Shown: piece by piece, positions 18,909 through 29,921 of the stretch
Position numbering within the stretch: position 1 is the first letter of the stretch
Layout of the letters: each line of letters opens with the position of its first letter
Assembly: GCA_964019335.1 (NCBI GenBank)
Contig: OZ025719.1
Location: 355,950 to 419,949 of the forward strand
Source: Diplonema japonicum
Taxonomy: Eukaryota; Euglenozoa; Diplonemea; Diplonemida; Diplonemidae
Direction: 5' to 3'
Length of the DNA stretch: 64,000 nucleotides
The notes under the pieces: model-generated
The model's database searches: none
The model's input: only the letters and a program-made list of their open reading frames with translations
What the model was told of the DNA's origin: nothing
Made by a program: the position numbers and the translations under genes

Positions 18909-21352
18909 ATGCTGCCTTTGACGCAACAAGACTCGAGGAACATGCTGAAAAAGGGTGGCGGGAGCGGATGGAAGACTAAAGCATGGGTCCTGCTCGTGTT
19001 CATGGGAGTGACGGTCTTCCTGGTGTCGAAGTACTGGGAAGCAGAAGGAGAAAGAGTGGCGTACAAGGCCGAGCTAGAGAAGAAACGGAGTGACTTAAAC
19101 CAAGTGTCCGCCAGACTCGCAACAATCGCCGAGAAGCTGGAGCTGGTTAACGCCGAGAAGAATGAACTAAAGAGCTCCTTCGAAGACTGTACAAAACGAG
19201 CGGTAATCCCAAAAAAAAAAAAAAAAAAAAAACAAAACAAAAAAAACACACACACACACAGAACAAAGTAAAAGCCGTTGCTGAAGAACAACTTAAGGAA
19301 TCCCAAGCTGAGGTTGACACCTTGAAAACCAACCTGGATACATGTGAAAGGTATTCCCCCCCCCCCCCCCCCCCCAGGGCACGTTGTCGGCGTACGGCCG
19401 TACGTACGCGTATTTCGAACGTACGCCGACAACGTAGCCGCACTTTTTTTATTTTTGCTGCGTACGCGTACGCATTTTTTGCGTACGGCATTCATTTTGG
19501 AAAAGCCTAAGGCCATAGTCACTGGGCATGTGGTGGGAGACTCAAGGGCCTCTCTTGCGACCTATTGGCATTAGGCTTTTGGGTCAGGCCTGCGGTGTAC
19601 GGAGCTCGGGTAAGGGGCACCTTTCAAGGTGGAAGCCCAAAGATCGGCCATTGAGATTTGACAAAGCTGATTCTCTTGTCAGAGATATAATTCAGGTCAA
19701 ACTCTACTTCAGCAAACGTAGTTTCACCTGCACGCAGTTTGTGAGAGACTACTGACGTGTGACGGAACTGGCGTTGGAAGACCTGCAGGGTGCCCGATCC
19801 TGATGACGAAGAGAACGTCTGATAGAGACGAATCGGGTGTAAAAGTGTTGCATGAAGCCTGCCGCCCACCCTCTCTTCCATCCATTTTTGTGCTCCACTC
19901 CCCTTTGCCCCTCTTGTCCAACGTAAGCCCTTTGACCCGTAGCCTGTACCTGTAGGTGTTAGGAGCCGTACGCACAGCCGTACCTTTCCTTGCCATTTCC
20001 TTTAAATTTTTTTCTCCTAAGGTAAAAAAAACTGCCCAATACCCTCCAAATTAACCAAAAAAATCAAAATCCGCCGGATTAGAGCATTTCTGGGCACTTG
20101 TTAATGCTTTATCTGTATTTTTGAAAAACAGTGACCACGGTTTGGTTACCATCCTAACCTCGGGAAATTGATAAATATTCATCAGAAATGCCGCGCAAAA
20201 CACAGAAGAGTTCACAATCGGACAACGTAAGACAGTACTCTGCCGTTCAAACGGTAGCGGCGTCCTAAAGAGCCGCGTTCAAAGGGTGGAACAAACCATG
20301 GTCAAATTCTAAAATTTTCAGAAAATTCAGAAACTACATGGGAGACAACAGGCCAGGTACCAAACCGTGGTTACCAGTTTTAAAAATGCAAAATAATGCC
20401 TTGTAGGTGCCCAAAAGTAAAAAGTACCCGGCGGAAATCGATTTTTTGGTCGAGAAAGGGGCGTTTTACATGGTTTAAGCGGCTCCAGTGTTCTGCATTT
20501 CCGAATTTGAAAAAACCCACTTTACCACCCCATGTGACCCCCCCTACCCCCCCACACCTACCTTCACACAGCGCCGCCGCAAAATACGACAAAAAGATTG
20601 CTACGGAACGCGAGAAGGCAGCCATGCATGCTGCAAGGATCAGTGCTTTGGAGGGAAGCGTGGCGAACTGCACGAAAAGGGAGAACATCACGGATTCGAG
20701 CTTGAAGGTGGCAAAGAAGACGATCGTGGATTTGAGAGCAACGGTGGCAGAGATGGAGAAGAAAGAGAAGGCCTCTACCGCAGAGGACGCAGCACCAACA
20801 GCAAAACCACTGAAAGCACCTCCTGTTAAGCCGAAGATGGAAAAGATCCTTGGCAAGGAAGAAACTCTTCTTCGCGCCGCAAATGAGGACCTTTCTGCGG
20901 CGTCTGCAACAGGCAAAAGGACCAACACAGACTACACCCTGTTTCCAACAACATTATCTGGTGTGAAGGCCAATGTTACCTCGTCAACGAACTTCACGGA
21001 AAAACCTCTTTCATCGAATGCTACAAGGCCTGCTTTGGGCATAACACCTAAACGAGACCTTGCCCTGGAAGCCTTCCTCAAGCAGGGGGGAAAGCAGAGC
21101 AATATCACCTTCATCAAACCCTTCGAGAATTCTGTCAAAGCCACGCATAAAACGGAAAAGGACGAAGAAGAAGAGTCTGAGAACGGTAGCGCCCTAGAGT
21201 CGTCTGCGTCTGCTTCAGGTTCGGTGGATAGCCATGTTGGTCATGGACAGCTTACTAGCAGTGTTACAGGAGGCTTTGGGGTTCACCCTAAAACCCGCAA
21301 AGAGGTAAAATCAGTGTCGCATGATCGGAAGCAGGATTCTCATGAACTTTAG
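18909..21352 (+). CDS. Type II membrane protein with lumenal coiled coil (three exons)
   Basis: The proposed exons are 18909-19202, 19262-19350 and 20572-21352, which together give 387 aa with phases that match at both joins. The N-terminus is basic, followed by one hydrophobic segment (about residues 27-42) and then continuous heptad-rich sequence. Two similar blocks, SSFEDCTKRA and GSVANCTKRE, occur on either side of the large intron, which supports joining the exons. The C-terminal half is Ser/Thr/Lys-rich and ends in DSHEL. The topology resembles Golgi or ER tethering proteins and type II glycosylation-associated proteins, but no catalytic domain is present. The first intron is 59 nt (A-rich with an AC repeat); the second is 1221 nt and contains mobile-element sequence. 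Confidence 0.65.
19378..19505. repeat. CGTACG-rich palindromic cluster in intron
   Basis: Inside the large intron a perfect 15-nt inverted repeat, ACGTTGTCGGCGTAC (19381-19395) and its complement (19421-19435), encloses a loop that is itself rich in GTAC and CGTACG. A further palindrome, GCGTACGCGTACGC, follows at about 19460-19473, and CGTACGG at about 19482. Related words (AGCCGTACGCACAGCCGTACC) recur at about 19964-19984. The layout suggests the ends of a small DNA element, but no target duplication was identified. Confidence 0.45.
20021..20472. mobile_element. Foldback/MITE-like element with long imperfect terminal inverted repeats
   Basis: The left arm (about 20021-20150) and the reverse complement of the right arm (about 20356-20472) align over roughly 110 nt. 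Shared blocks include CCAAAAAAATC, TCCGCCGG, TGGGCAC, the TTATNTGNATTTTT region and ACCACGGTTTGGT. The centre (about 20150-20355) shows no coding potential. Long imperfect inverted arms around a short non-coding core are the mark of a non-autonomous DNA transposon or foldback element. It lies wholly inside the second intron of the coiled-coil membrane protein gene. Confidence 0.65.
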
Positions 21353-22128
21353 AAAGTTATTATTTCCCCAAATAGAAGAAAGATAATGATTGTTCCCCTC
21401 GTGGAAGTGGGCTACTTGTTTTTTTTTCTTTTTTTTTTTTTTTTTTTTTCCCTTCGCCCTCCTTTTTTTTTTTTTTGAGCAGCCAAAAAAAAAAAAAGTC
21501 GAAAAAAAAAAGATTGAGGGGGGGGAGGGTGGGGGGGGGAAAAATAAATAATACCACAAAAATAAATGAGAGAGGGAACAATTTTTTTTTCTTTCATCTT
21601 TTTTTTTTCTTTCTTCCACTTCCTATTGTTTCTAAATTATTTTTTTTTTAATCTATCACTGCCTCCGCCTGGTATTCTCCCCCCTTCCCCATATTTTTCT
21701 TTTTTTGATGCACTGATTGTATCGCTAGGCAAGCCTGTCACGCACTGCGGGGTTCCCTTCAAGGACATCTTTTGTGCTCCGACAATGACTTATATTGTAA
21801 TTGCTTAAAGGAGTTGAGGGGAAAGTGGGGGGGGTGGCAATAGTTGTGGGCCAATCCTTCTATATATTTAATCCCCCCCCCCCCCCCCCCCCTCCAGCTG
21901 CTCCAGGAATATTGGGAAATTGTGATTTTTTTTCGATTTTAAAAAAAGAAATATTTTTTAATTTCCAGTCTATTTCCCACCCCCCCTTTTTTTTTACACT
22001 TTTTACTTTTTTTCTTATTTATACTTTTCCCCATTCTCCCCCTTCCCCCTTTCATATCTATTTTCTTTTAAAAAATTGTTTTTTTTTTTTTAAACCCGTT
22101 TTCTCTCAAAAAAAAAAAAAGGCATGGG
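21353..22128. other. Gene-free spacer of homopolymer runs
   Basis: It holds alternating poly-T, poly-A, poly-C and poly-G runs and no coding signal. The only sequence of normal complexity is a short stretch around 21710-21800. I see no RNA gene or repeat family here. Confidence 0.6.
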
Positions 22129-25100
22129 ATGGGCGGTGAAACATCGAGATGCATAGTACCCACGGATGAAGCCAAAAGGCGCTTGGGCTACGAGCGAGCA
22201 GGGCAAGTAGATTTATCATGGAGAAAATTAAGCAGAGGGGGCAAAGGTGTGCCTTTGGAGACATTCAGAGACGAGTTCTTGCACTCAGTGTTGCCCTGCA
22301 TGCCGAGGCTGGTGTCTGACGCTCTGTTCGCAGCGCTCGACAGCCGAAGCTGCGGGTTGTTGTCTGTGGACGATTTGCTGTCTGGGTTGTGCGTTTTGTA
22401 CAAAGGATCACCCGAAGAAAGATTAAAGCTTTTATTTCACATATTGGATGAAGACCGTGACGACCGTGTGTCGCAGAAAGATGTCCTTCGCTTCATAACA
22501 GCTTGCGAAGAACAAGACGTAGATGCTGTAAGACGTTCAATGCAACACCTGCGCACCGACCGGATCAGCTCAGAGGCTTTTTCCCGTTGGCATGAAGGCA
22601 ACCCAGAGCTCGTCTCTTGGATCCGGCAATTCGAAACAGCACGTCTCTCGCCACACCACCAGACCATGGTCAGCTCACAGATTGAAGAACACGAACGTGT
22701 GATAGCCACAACCCTCGGTATCCCCAGCGAGATTTTCGAGAATTTGGAAAAGGCGCACGAGGCACTTAAAGAGAAATCCAAACTTGGTGTTGTGTGCAAA
22801 GCTACCATTTCGGAGCTCCCCACATCCTCTCTAACAAGAGGAGTCTTTGAAAGCCTGGACATGGACAGGAAGGGAACCATCTCGCTGCATGACCTCGTCA
22901 CTGCCGTCGGTACCTGGCAGATCGGTACTGTGCGGGATAAGCTGAAGTTCTGTTACCATCTGTTTACAAACGAGACGCAGCCCACCCTCACGCGGAGCAA
23001 GGCTAGGAGTCTCCTCGAAGCCATCTCCGACATCCCTGGGGTGTACACCCTCGCGTCCATCCCATCGCACAAGCACCCGCCTATCCCTGACGCGATCCTA
23101 CTTTTCCTGGACGATCTTCCTGAAGAGACGCCGTGCGACACGTGGGTAGAGTGGGGCACGGAGCACATCCCGTCGGAACAGGTCAACGACTTCGTCACCG
23201 CCGCCTGGCAGCTTGCAAGCATCGATCTGCGATTGCAACCCGAAACAAGGTATGAAGGTCGTTGCCAACTACTTCGGAAAGAAAAAAGGAAAAAAAAAAC
23301 AGGCAAAAAGAGGTTGAAATTCTAAAGCGGTTGAACGACATCCCCAACAAGGAGGGCGTGCGGTGGTTCCTCACGAGCAAAGCATGGTGGGACAAGGTCA
23401 TGGACCCCAGCAGTGATGTGCCCACCATGCCATCCATCGTGAACCAGTGGTATGCATTGACACCCTAGCTATCAACACCACGCCACCCAACAGCCTGCTC
23501 GATGCGTGCCTGAACCTGCGACAGGACATCAGCGAAGGAGAGGATTACGCCGTCGTCTCGCACGGCGTGTGGAAGGCAGTGACAGGCTGGTACGGGCTGG
23601 TGTCCCCTATCTCACGCACAACCGTGGTGCGAGATGGCCGACTAGTGCTGGAGCTGTACCCCCTTACAGTCAGGGTGGCCCTGGGGTCGCCAGAAAACGC
23701 AGGGCAAGCGGAGCAGCTGCGCGAGTTCCAGATATCCGGCACAAAGACAGCGAAGGACGTTGTCGAGATAATGTGCAGCAAGACAGGTGCGTTGCCGGAC
23801 GGGGCGAAGCTCTTTGAAAAGGACGGCACAGAGGTCCCCGCCGACGAGACCCTCGAAACGATGGACTTCGCTGACGGGCACTTCTTCCTCCTCGACGTCC
23901 CTACTGAGGACGTGGAAGCTTCCGTCAAGACACCAGACCTGGCCCCCCGTGGCGAGATGTCCTCTTTCTGTTCATCTTTTGCATATGACTCCCCCGATGG
24001 CGCGGTGTCCCTCACCTACGGATCGAAGGTTGAGTGCCACTACCACCTCCAGTCGACAGGGGGCAAGTCGCAGAACCCTGTGAAGGGCATCGTCAGATCG
24101 ACAGGCGATGAGATCAAGGTCGCCGTGCTGTCGCGTGACGCAGTTGTGACGACCCACAAGGACTGGGTGGTGCGGGCACTGCCCGCCGCGCAGACGTGGG
24201 ACGGGTGCACGGGGAGGGTGGGTCTTCAGAACTTAGGCAACACATGCTACATGAACTCGGTGCTGCAAGTGCTGTCGAACACGCGGACGTTACGTGACTA
24301 CTTTGTGCACCAAGCGGAGTATGCTTACGACCTGAACACAACATCCACGTGGGGCATGGGGGGGAAGGTCACCATTGCCTTTGCCGAGTTGCTTGAGTCA
24401 CTGTGGTGCACGTCAGAGACTACCGCACCACGCAGGTTCCGAGGTGTGTTCGGGAACTTCAAACCAGAGTACGCGCAATACATGCAGCAGGACGCAGAGG
24501 AGTTCTTGTCTGAGCTGCTCTCAGCCCTCTCAGCAGAGCTCTCTGATGAGTGCAAAGAGGAGTACGTGGAGTTCAAAGACGCGGAAGACCGTCCTGACGA
24601 AGAGGTCGCAAGCGAGAGGTGGGACGATCTCCTCAAACGCGAGCACAGCGTCATCACAAACCTGTTCTTCAGCCAGTTCAAGTCGCAGCTGACGTGCACG
24701 AAGTGCAATCTCGTCACACGGAACTTCCCGTACCTCTCCATCATCCCCCTGCCCCTCCCGGAATTTCCTCACAAATACTACGAAGTCACCATGCACTTGG
24801 GAGGCGTCCCTTTGAAGGTCAGTCTCAAGGCCAGCCATGATTGCGAAATCCAAGAACTTCTGAAAGAATGTGTGGAAATAGGAGGCGGGTGTGAGAAGGA
24901 TTATGTACCAGCAGTGCTGACAGAGAGCATGTCGTGCCTCGTGGCGATGCCTGGAGTGGGGGAGAAGCTGAGCACATTGCACGGCCAACAGCTGCACATG
25001 TACAAGGTGCCCGGACATTGCGAGGGAAACAACATAATACCCGTGGTCCACAGGAGGTACGTGACAATCGCAAACGGCGAGTCCTTTGAGATACGAGCAC

Positions 25101-26198
25101 GCCCTGTGACCTACGGCTATGTCATGATGGCATCCGTGAAACAGGGAACCCCCTACGAAGCTATGAGAGAGCAACTGTGGGAACAGTGTAAATGGATGAT
25201 GCCCGACTACAAACTGCGAGACGAGAAGTACCCCTTCATCGTGACGACGGTTACAAAAGATGGGAATGGGTGCTCATCATGCAGCTGGGTGAAGGGCTGT
25301 TTCGGGTGCCTCTTCAACACCACCCCCGTCGACAAGGCAATATCCATCGACTGGGAAAGCTCCCTTTTGAACAAATACGACAACAGCCGCCTGATGGACC
25401 ACATGAACATCAAGGTGCACCCGTCCATAAAACAACACAGAGATGAGGTCGCTGCAGGCTTGACATGCGACTTGCAAGCGTGTCTTGACAACTATACGAA
25501 AACAGAGATGCCAAAAATTTGCGGACGATGCACCAAAGATGCTGGTGAGCCCACGGAAACAGGACATAAGGAGGAGGCAGAGATGTACAGGGTACCGCCT
25601 GTTCTTATCGTTCAGCTCAAAAAGTTCATGCATAACAACATGACAGGGCAGTCGAAGATTAATGGGCTTGTGCAGTTTCCCATTAAGGATTTCGACGTAG
25701 CTTCGTGGAGTGCTGGCTCGTCACAGCATATCTCGGACACTGCCTACGACCTCTACGGTGTGATCAATCACCGAGGGGCTTATGGGCACGGGCATTATTA
25801 CTCTTATATTTTGAATGGTGGTAAGTGGTATTGCTATAACGACTCCATAGTGACACCTATGAAGGAGTCGGAGGTAGTCACACCTGAGGCGTACATTCTC
25901 TTCTACAAGGCGCGCAATGCTACTGCCCGTAGGTTGCGGTCGGTGTGGCCCCGCAAGGTTGACAAAGGCGCTGAATACCAAGACATTATTGATCTTAAGG
26001 TGTGTGTTTTTTTCTTTTTTTTTCTTTTTTCTTTTTTTTTGTTGTTGTTGTTGTTGTTGTTGTTGGAAGAAGAAAAAAAAAAAAAGCATGCGAAAGAAGA
26101 AAGGAAATGAGAAACCACTCCATCACAGAATCAACCCTGGAGCCGCCCTACGAACGCCGCGCAGAAGAAAAACAGAAATTGCGTTGTCATGTGAGAGT

Positions 26199-26247
<49 letters not shown>

Positions 26248-26261
26248 AGGATGAGATATAA
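22129..26261 (+). CDS. USP32-like ubiquitin-specific protease: EF-hands, DUSP, UBL and USP domains
   Basis: The proposed exons are 22129-23249, 23303-23449 and 23494-25999, plus a tiny last exon 26250-26261, for 1261 aa. The start MGGETSR has Gly2 and Ser6, a good N-myristoylation signal, as in USP32. Residues about 60-340 contain EF-hand-like units (LDEDRDDRVSQKDVL, LDMDRKGTISLHDLV). Exons 2 and 3 together form a DUSP domain (WFLTSKAWWDKV...PSIVNQC...EGEDYAVVSHGVWKAVTGWYG), which is seen only when the 53- and 44-nt introns are removed. A UBL follows. The USP core has its Cys box (GLQNLGNTCYMNSVLQ), CTKC and CGRC zinc pairs, and a His box (NHRGAYGHGHYYSY...WYCYNDS). It should remove ubiquitin at membranes. 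The 3' end is uncertain: without the last splice the frame runs into poly-T-coded residues to 26110. Confidence 0.8.
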
Positions 26262-26631
26262 GAGAAAAAAAATAAAAGAAAGAGTATGTGACGGTGCCGA
26301 GTATTTTGAGAGTTTTTTTTTTTTGATGTTTGTATTTTTTTATTTATTTTCTTGCGAAAAAAAAAACAAAAAAAGAGAGAAAAACCAAAAAAAAGAGGAG
26401 CCCCCCCCCCCCCCCAAGAATCTGAATGTAAAATGTCTTGCACAAGGTAAAAAAAGAACATCTTTTTTTTAAGCCCCACCATCGCCATCCCTTTTTTTTC
26501 CCCCCCCCGGTCAGAAAAAAAAAGTCGATTTTCCTGTTCACCACCCGTCTCTTTTTTTTTTTCTTGCAAAAAAAAAAATATTTATATTTCCTACGACCGT
26601 TGCCAACATTTCATCAAAGAAAAAGGAGCCG

Positions 26632-28563
26632 ATGAACGTAGGAAGAATAGCAGCAAGCCGGCTATTGAGCCGTAGCAGCAGTGGCGCAAAGGGTGTAGTG
26701 TCGGTGTACAGGCACCATCAGCAAAATAGATGGGCCAGCGAGACGAGAGTGAACCTAGCTGAGGCTGTGAAGGAAAAAACAGTGGAAATAAAGAAGAAGA
26801 CCAAACGAGGAGGAGTAATGACGCAGGCATGGGATGCAGTGCTGCACATCTACCACGGGATGCGTCTGCTGATTATCAACACCCAGGTTGCGATGAAGCT
26901 TCAACGGCGCGTCCTCAAGGGCTCCCAGCTGACAAGAAGGGAGCGACAACTCCTTGAAAGCACCACAAAGGACCTCATTCGAATGGTCCCGTTCAGCTTT
27001 TTCATTATAGTACCAGGGGCGGAGCTGCTTCTCCCCGTTGCGGTGATGATGTTCCCCGACCTGACCCCGTCCACCTTCACGTCAAGGGAGCAGACAAGAA
27101 AAAAGCAAATCGTCGACAATCTGAAAAAGGGAGCGAGGACTAGACGGATCTTCGAGCACACCTTTTCAAGAATCATCATCGACGAGGGGTACGACCTGTA
27201 CTCCCCTTCGTGGGGTATTCTTAAGTATGTAAAGTTTTCCCAAAGGGGTGTTGTCCTCCCCACCGTTCTTCGCCTTGTCAGCAGCGATCCCTCTTCTCCA
27301 AGAGTTGTCTCTGAAGAGGTCACAGAGTCTTCAAAGGAGGATCCCTTGGAGGCAACAACTATTGTTTTTTTTACGGTGGTGGGCCGTTTCTAACCACTTC
27401 GTTCGTGTCATTGTGAATTTCTTTTTTACTTGGACCCCATTTTTTAAGTCCAAAAAAACCAATTTTTACGGGGCTCGGATCGTCAAAAATAGGGATTTTT
27501 GAAAAACAAAAAGAAACCGAAATACGGGTTTTGGATCGACCACGATCCGGTTTTTAATTTAGGATCGACCGATCAAACCGATCGTAAAATCAAGATAAAC
27601 CCATCATTAACCCGACTGTGATCGAAAAAATCTAAAATTGCTCCGGGGTCCGGTTTCAACCCCCCCCCCCCCCCCCCCTTAACCCTGGGATTCAAGTAAT
27701 GAGGTAAAATCACAAACAAAAGTGAAGCGCCAAACTAATTTTTTTTTTTTATATAAAAAAAAAAGAAAAATATAATATCCCCCCCCCCACAGGCGTACCG
27801 GCAAAGGAGACATCATATCAGAGGCAGATATCCGGACTATCTCAAACCACTTCCAGGTCGGGCGGAAGCTCGATCTCAAAAACCTGCCCTCATGGGTGGT
27901 GCGTGACGTGGCACGTGTGTTGGGTTTGTACGGGTCGTGGCCAGGGACATTGCTCCCAACGTCTATCTATGATGCAAGGCTGCGGAACGCGATCGAAAGC
28001 TGTTTCGAGAAGTTGTCTGACGACGACGTGAACATGCTAGAGGCCCTTGACACTCTGAACGATGAGGAGCTTGAAAGGGAAAACATGAAGAGAAACATGC
28101 GGTGGTTCGGGCCACCATCGGCCCTGCGGCTTCAGCTGAAGCACTGGTGCGCGATATCCCTATCAGAGGATATCCCGTCACACATACTCGCCTTCATCCG
28201 CCCCTGCGCCACATCACACAAAGCCATGTTGAAGTCTCTTTCGAACGACGAGGTCAATGTCGTACTTGGCCTTAAGAAATACGATGATGCCCCTATGAGG
28301 CAAAGGCTAAAGAAACTCACTGAAGAAATCAAAGAACACCCATCTGATGCGATTGACAATTCCATTATGGAGGACGAACTTGTCGATATTAAAGATCGTG
28401 TGACAGATATCAAGGAAGAGGTGCAGGCGGCTGACGAAGTCTTCAAACATGTGAGGGAAGTGTTGCAGAACTTCTCGGAGGAGGAGATTCTCCACTGCTA
28501 TGAAATTATTTTGGGGGAATCCGGTTTTGTTCGTCCTTGTGATGAGGTATGTGTCTTTGGGAG

Positions 28564-28600
<37 letters not shown>

Positions 28601-28796
28601 CACCCCTCAACAGCAACGTGGTGTTAAGGTTATCATATTGGCTCGCGAGCTTCTTAAGTACTTCAAAAAGAAGGACACGAATGTTAAGCTCACCGCCTTC
28701 CGTCTCATCATGTGCCTCAGGGAATTCGATATTGATTCGTCCGATGTGATTACAAGGGATGAATTCGACAGTTTCCTATCGCGTATCAAGGAGTAG
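26632..28796 (+). CDS. LETM1: LETM1-family mitochondrial inner-membrane protein
   Basis: The ATG at 26632 starts a Ser/Arg-rich presequence (MNVGRIAASRLLSRSSS). The LETM1 core is clear: LTRRERQLLESTTKDLIRMV, one membrane segment PFSFFIIVPGAELLLPVAVM, FPDLTPSTF, and after an intron FQVGRKLDLKNLPSWVVRDV and GSWPGTLLP. The C-terminus has coiled coil and an EF-hand-like end (FDIDSSDVITRDEFDSF). Proposed exons: 26632-27224, 27282-27326, 27793-28546 and 28614-28796 (524 aa). The GTATGT donors at 27225 and 28547 are good; the donor at 27327 is weak and was chosen because it keeps the frame. LETM1 proteins carry out or regulate K+/H+ or Ca2+/H+ exchange and maintain mitochondrial volume. The intron before the third exon is unusually long (about 470 nt) and AT-rich. 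Confidence 0.8.
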
Positions 28797-28814
28797 GGAA
28801 TTCTTTTTTCTTCT

Positions 28815-28848
<34 letters not shown>

Positions 28849-29868
28849 CCCTTATTCACCTAGTGCTTTTGCACAGGTTTTTTCTTTTTTTTTTTAAAAT
28901 ATATTGATCCCCTTTTCCCCCCACCCCATCATAGTGAAAATTTTTTTTGTAAAGATCGGGATTTTTATTCGGAACAAGGAGGTTCTTATGCAAAACAAAC
29001 CCCCCCCCCCCCCTCCCTTTTGTCTTGTGTTTCTTGTTTGATTTTTTTTTGACTTCACAGCAAATCGTAAACCGAAAATAAATAAAAAAAATCGACTTAC
29101 ATGCGTACCTCTTGGGCATTAAAAAAAATAAATGAAAAAAAAAAAAAAAACCATTTTTTTAAAAAAGATATTTCCTATTGATATGCAGTAAGCTATTTTT
29201 CCTGCTTTCCTTTTTTTTTTTATCTTGCCTGACTTCCATTTTTTTTCTCTCTCACTCTCCCTACTTTCGTCTCTCTCCACGATAAAAAAAGTATCAAGAA
29301 ATAGGAGGGAGACTCAAAGTTGGGGAACGGGGCAACGAAAAGCCCGCTAGTGGGGGGGGGGGGGGGGAGAAATAAATTGTATCCTGCATTATTTGTCCGA
29401 AGAAAAAGAAACGTAAATACGGGTACAATTTCTTTTAAATTTGGAATGCCTGCAACTATGTCGCAGGGAGGGGTGAGGAGAAACACTTTTTTCAAAAAAA
29501 AAAAAAAAGAAATAAACGAGGTTTGCATCTTTTGACCCCTTTCAACCTTCCCTCCATTATCTTTCTTCCCTTCCCGTCAGACCGGCACTCTTTTTTTTTT
29601 TTTTTTGTCCACCTGTATTTTTATATTAAAAAATGTAAGTAACTTTTTCGTCTTTTGAGAGGACTTCATTTCCCCCCCTCTCTCCTGTTTTTTTTTTTTT
29701 TTTAATTTTTTTATAGTTTCAAAAAAAAAAAGCCATGGGGGAAAAAAAACAACAAAAAAGAAAATCCTCTTTTCCCTTTTTCATTCTTTTTTTTTTTAAT
29801 ATTTTCATTTCGCCTTTATTATATTTTTTCTTTTTTTTTTTTCTGGAAGAAAAAAAAAAAATGAAAAA

Positions 29869-29920
<52 letters not shown>

Positions 29921-29921
29921 A
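28797..29921. other. Gene-free spacer of homopolymer runs
   Basis: There is no coding signal on either strand. It holds poly-T, poly-A, poly-C (29001-29013) and poly-G (29352-29367) runs, ending in a run of about 42 A immediately before the next ATG. A short stretch near 29320-29480 is of higher complexity but matches nothing else in the window. Confidence 0.6.

Noticed and set aside
21338-21352. C-terminal DSHEL of the type II coiled-coil protein as an ER-retrieval signal
   Set aside because: It differs from KDEL/HDEL at the key Asp position; a single-residue resemblance at a protein end is weak.
23447-23493. Separate short genes at the USP32 locus suggested by breaks in reading frame
   Set aside because: Removing a 53-nt and a 44-nt intron joins the pieces in phase and rebuilds a complete DUSP domain.
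24530-25174. Long minus-strand ORFs over coding regions (for example opposite the USP, PKS and Sec16 genes)
   Set aside because: They mirror the codon structure of well-supported + strand genes and show no domain of their own.
26002-26247. Extra exon coding SITESTLEPPYERRAEEKQ in the last USP32 intron
   Set aside because: The stretch looks partly coding, but no splice sites keep the frame on both sides convincingly, so it was left inside the intron.
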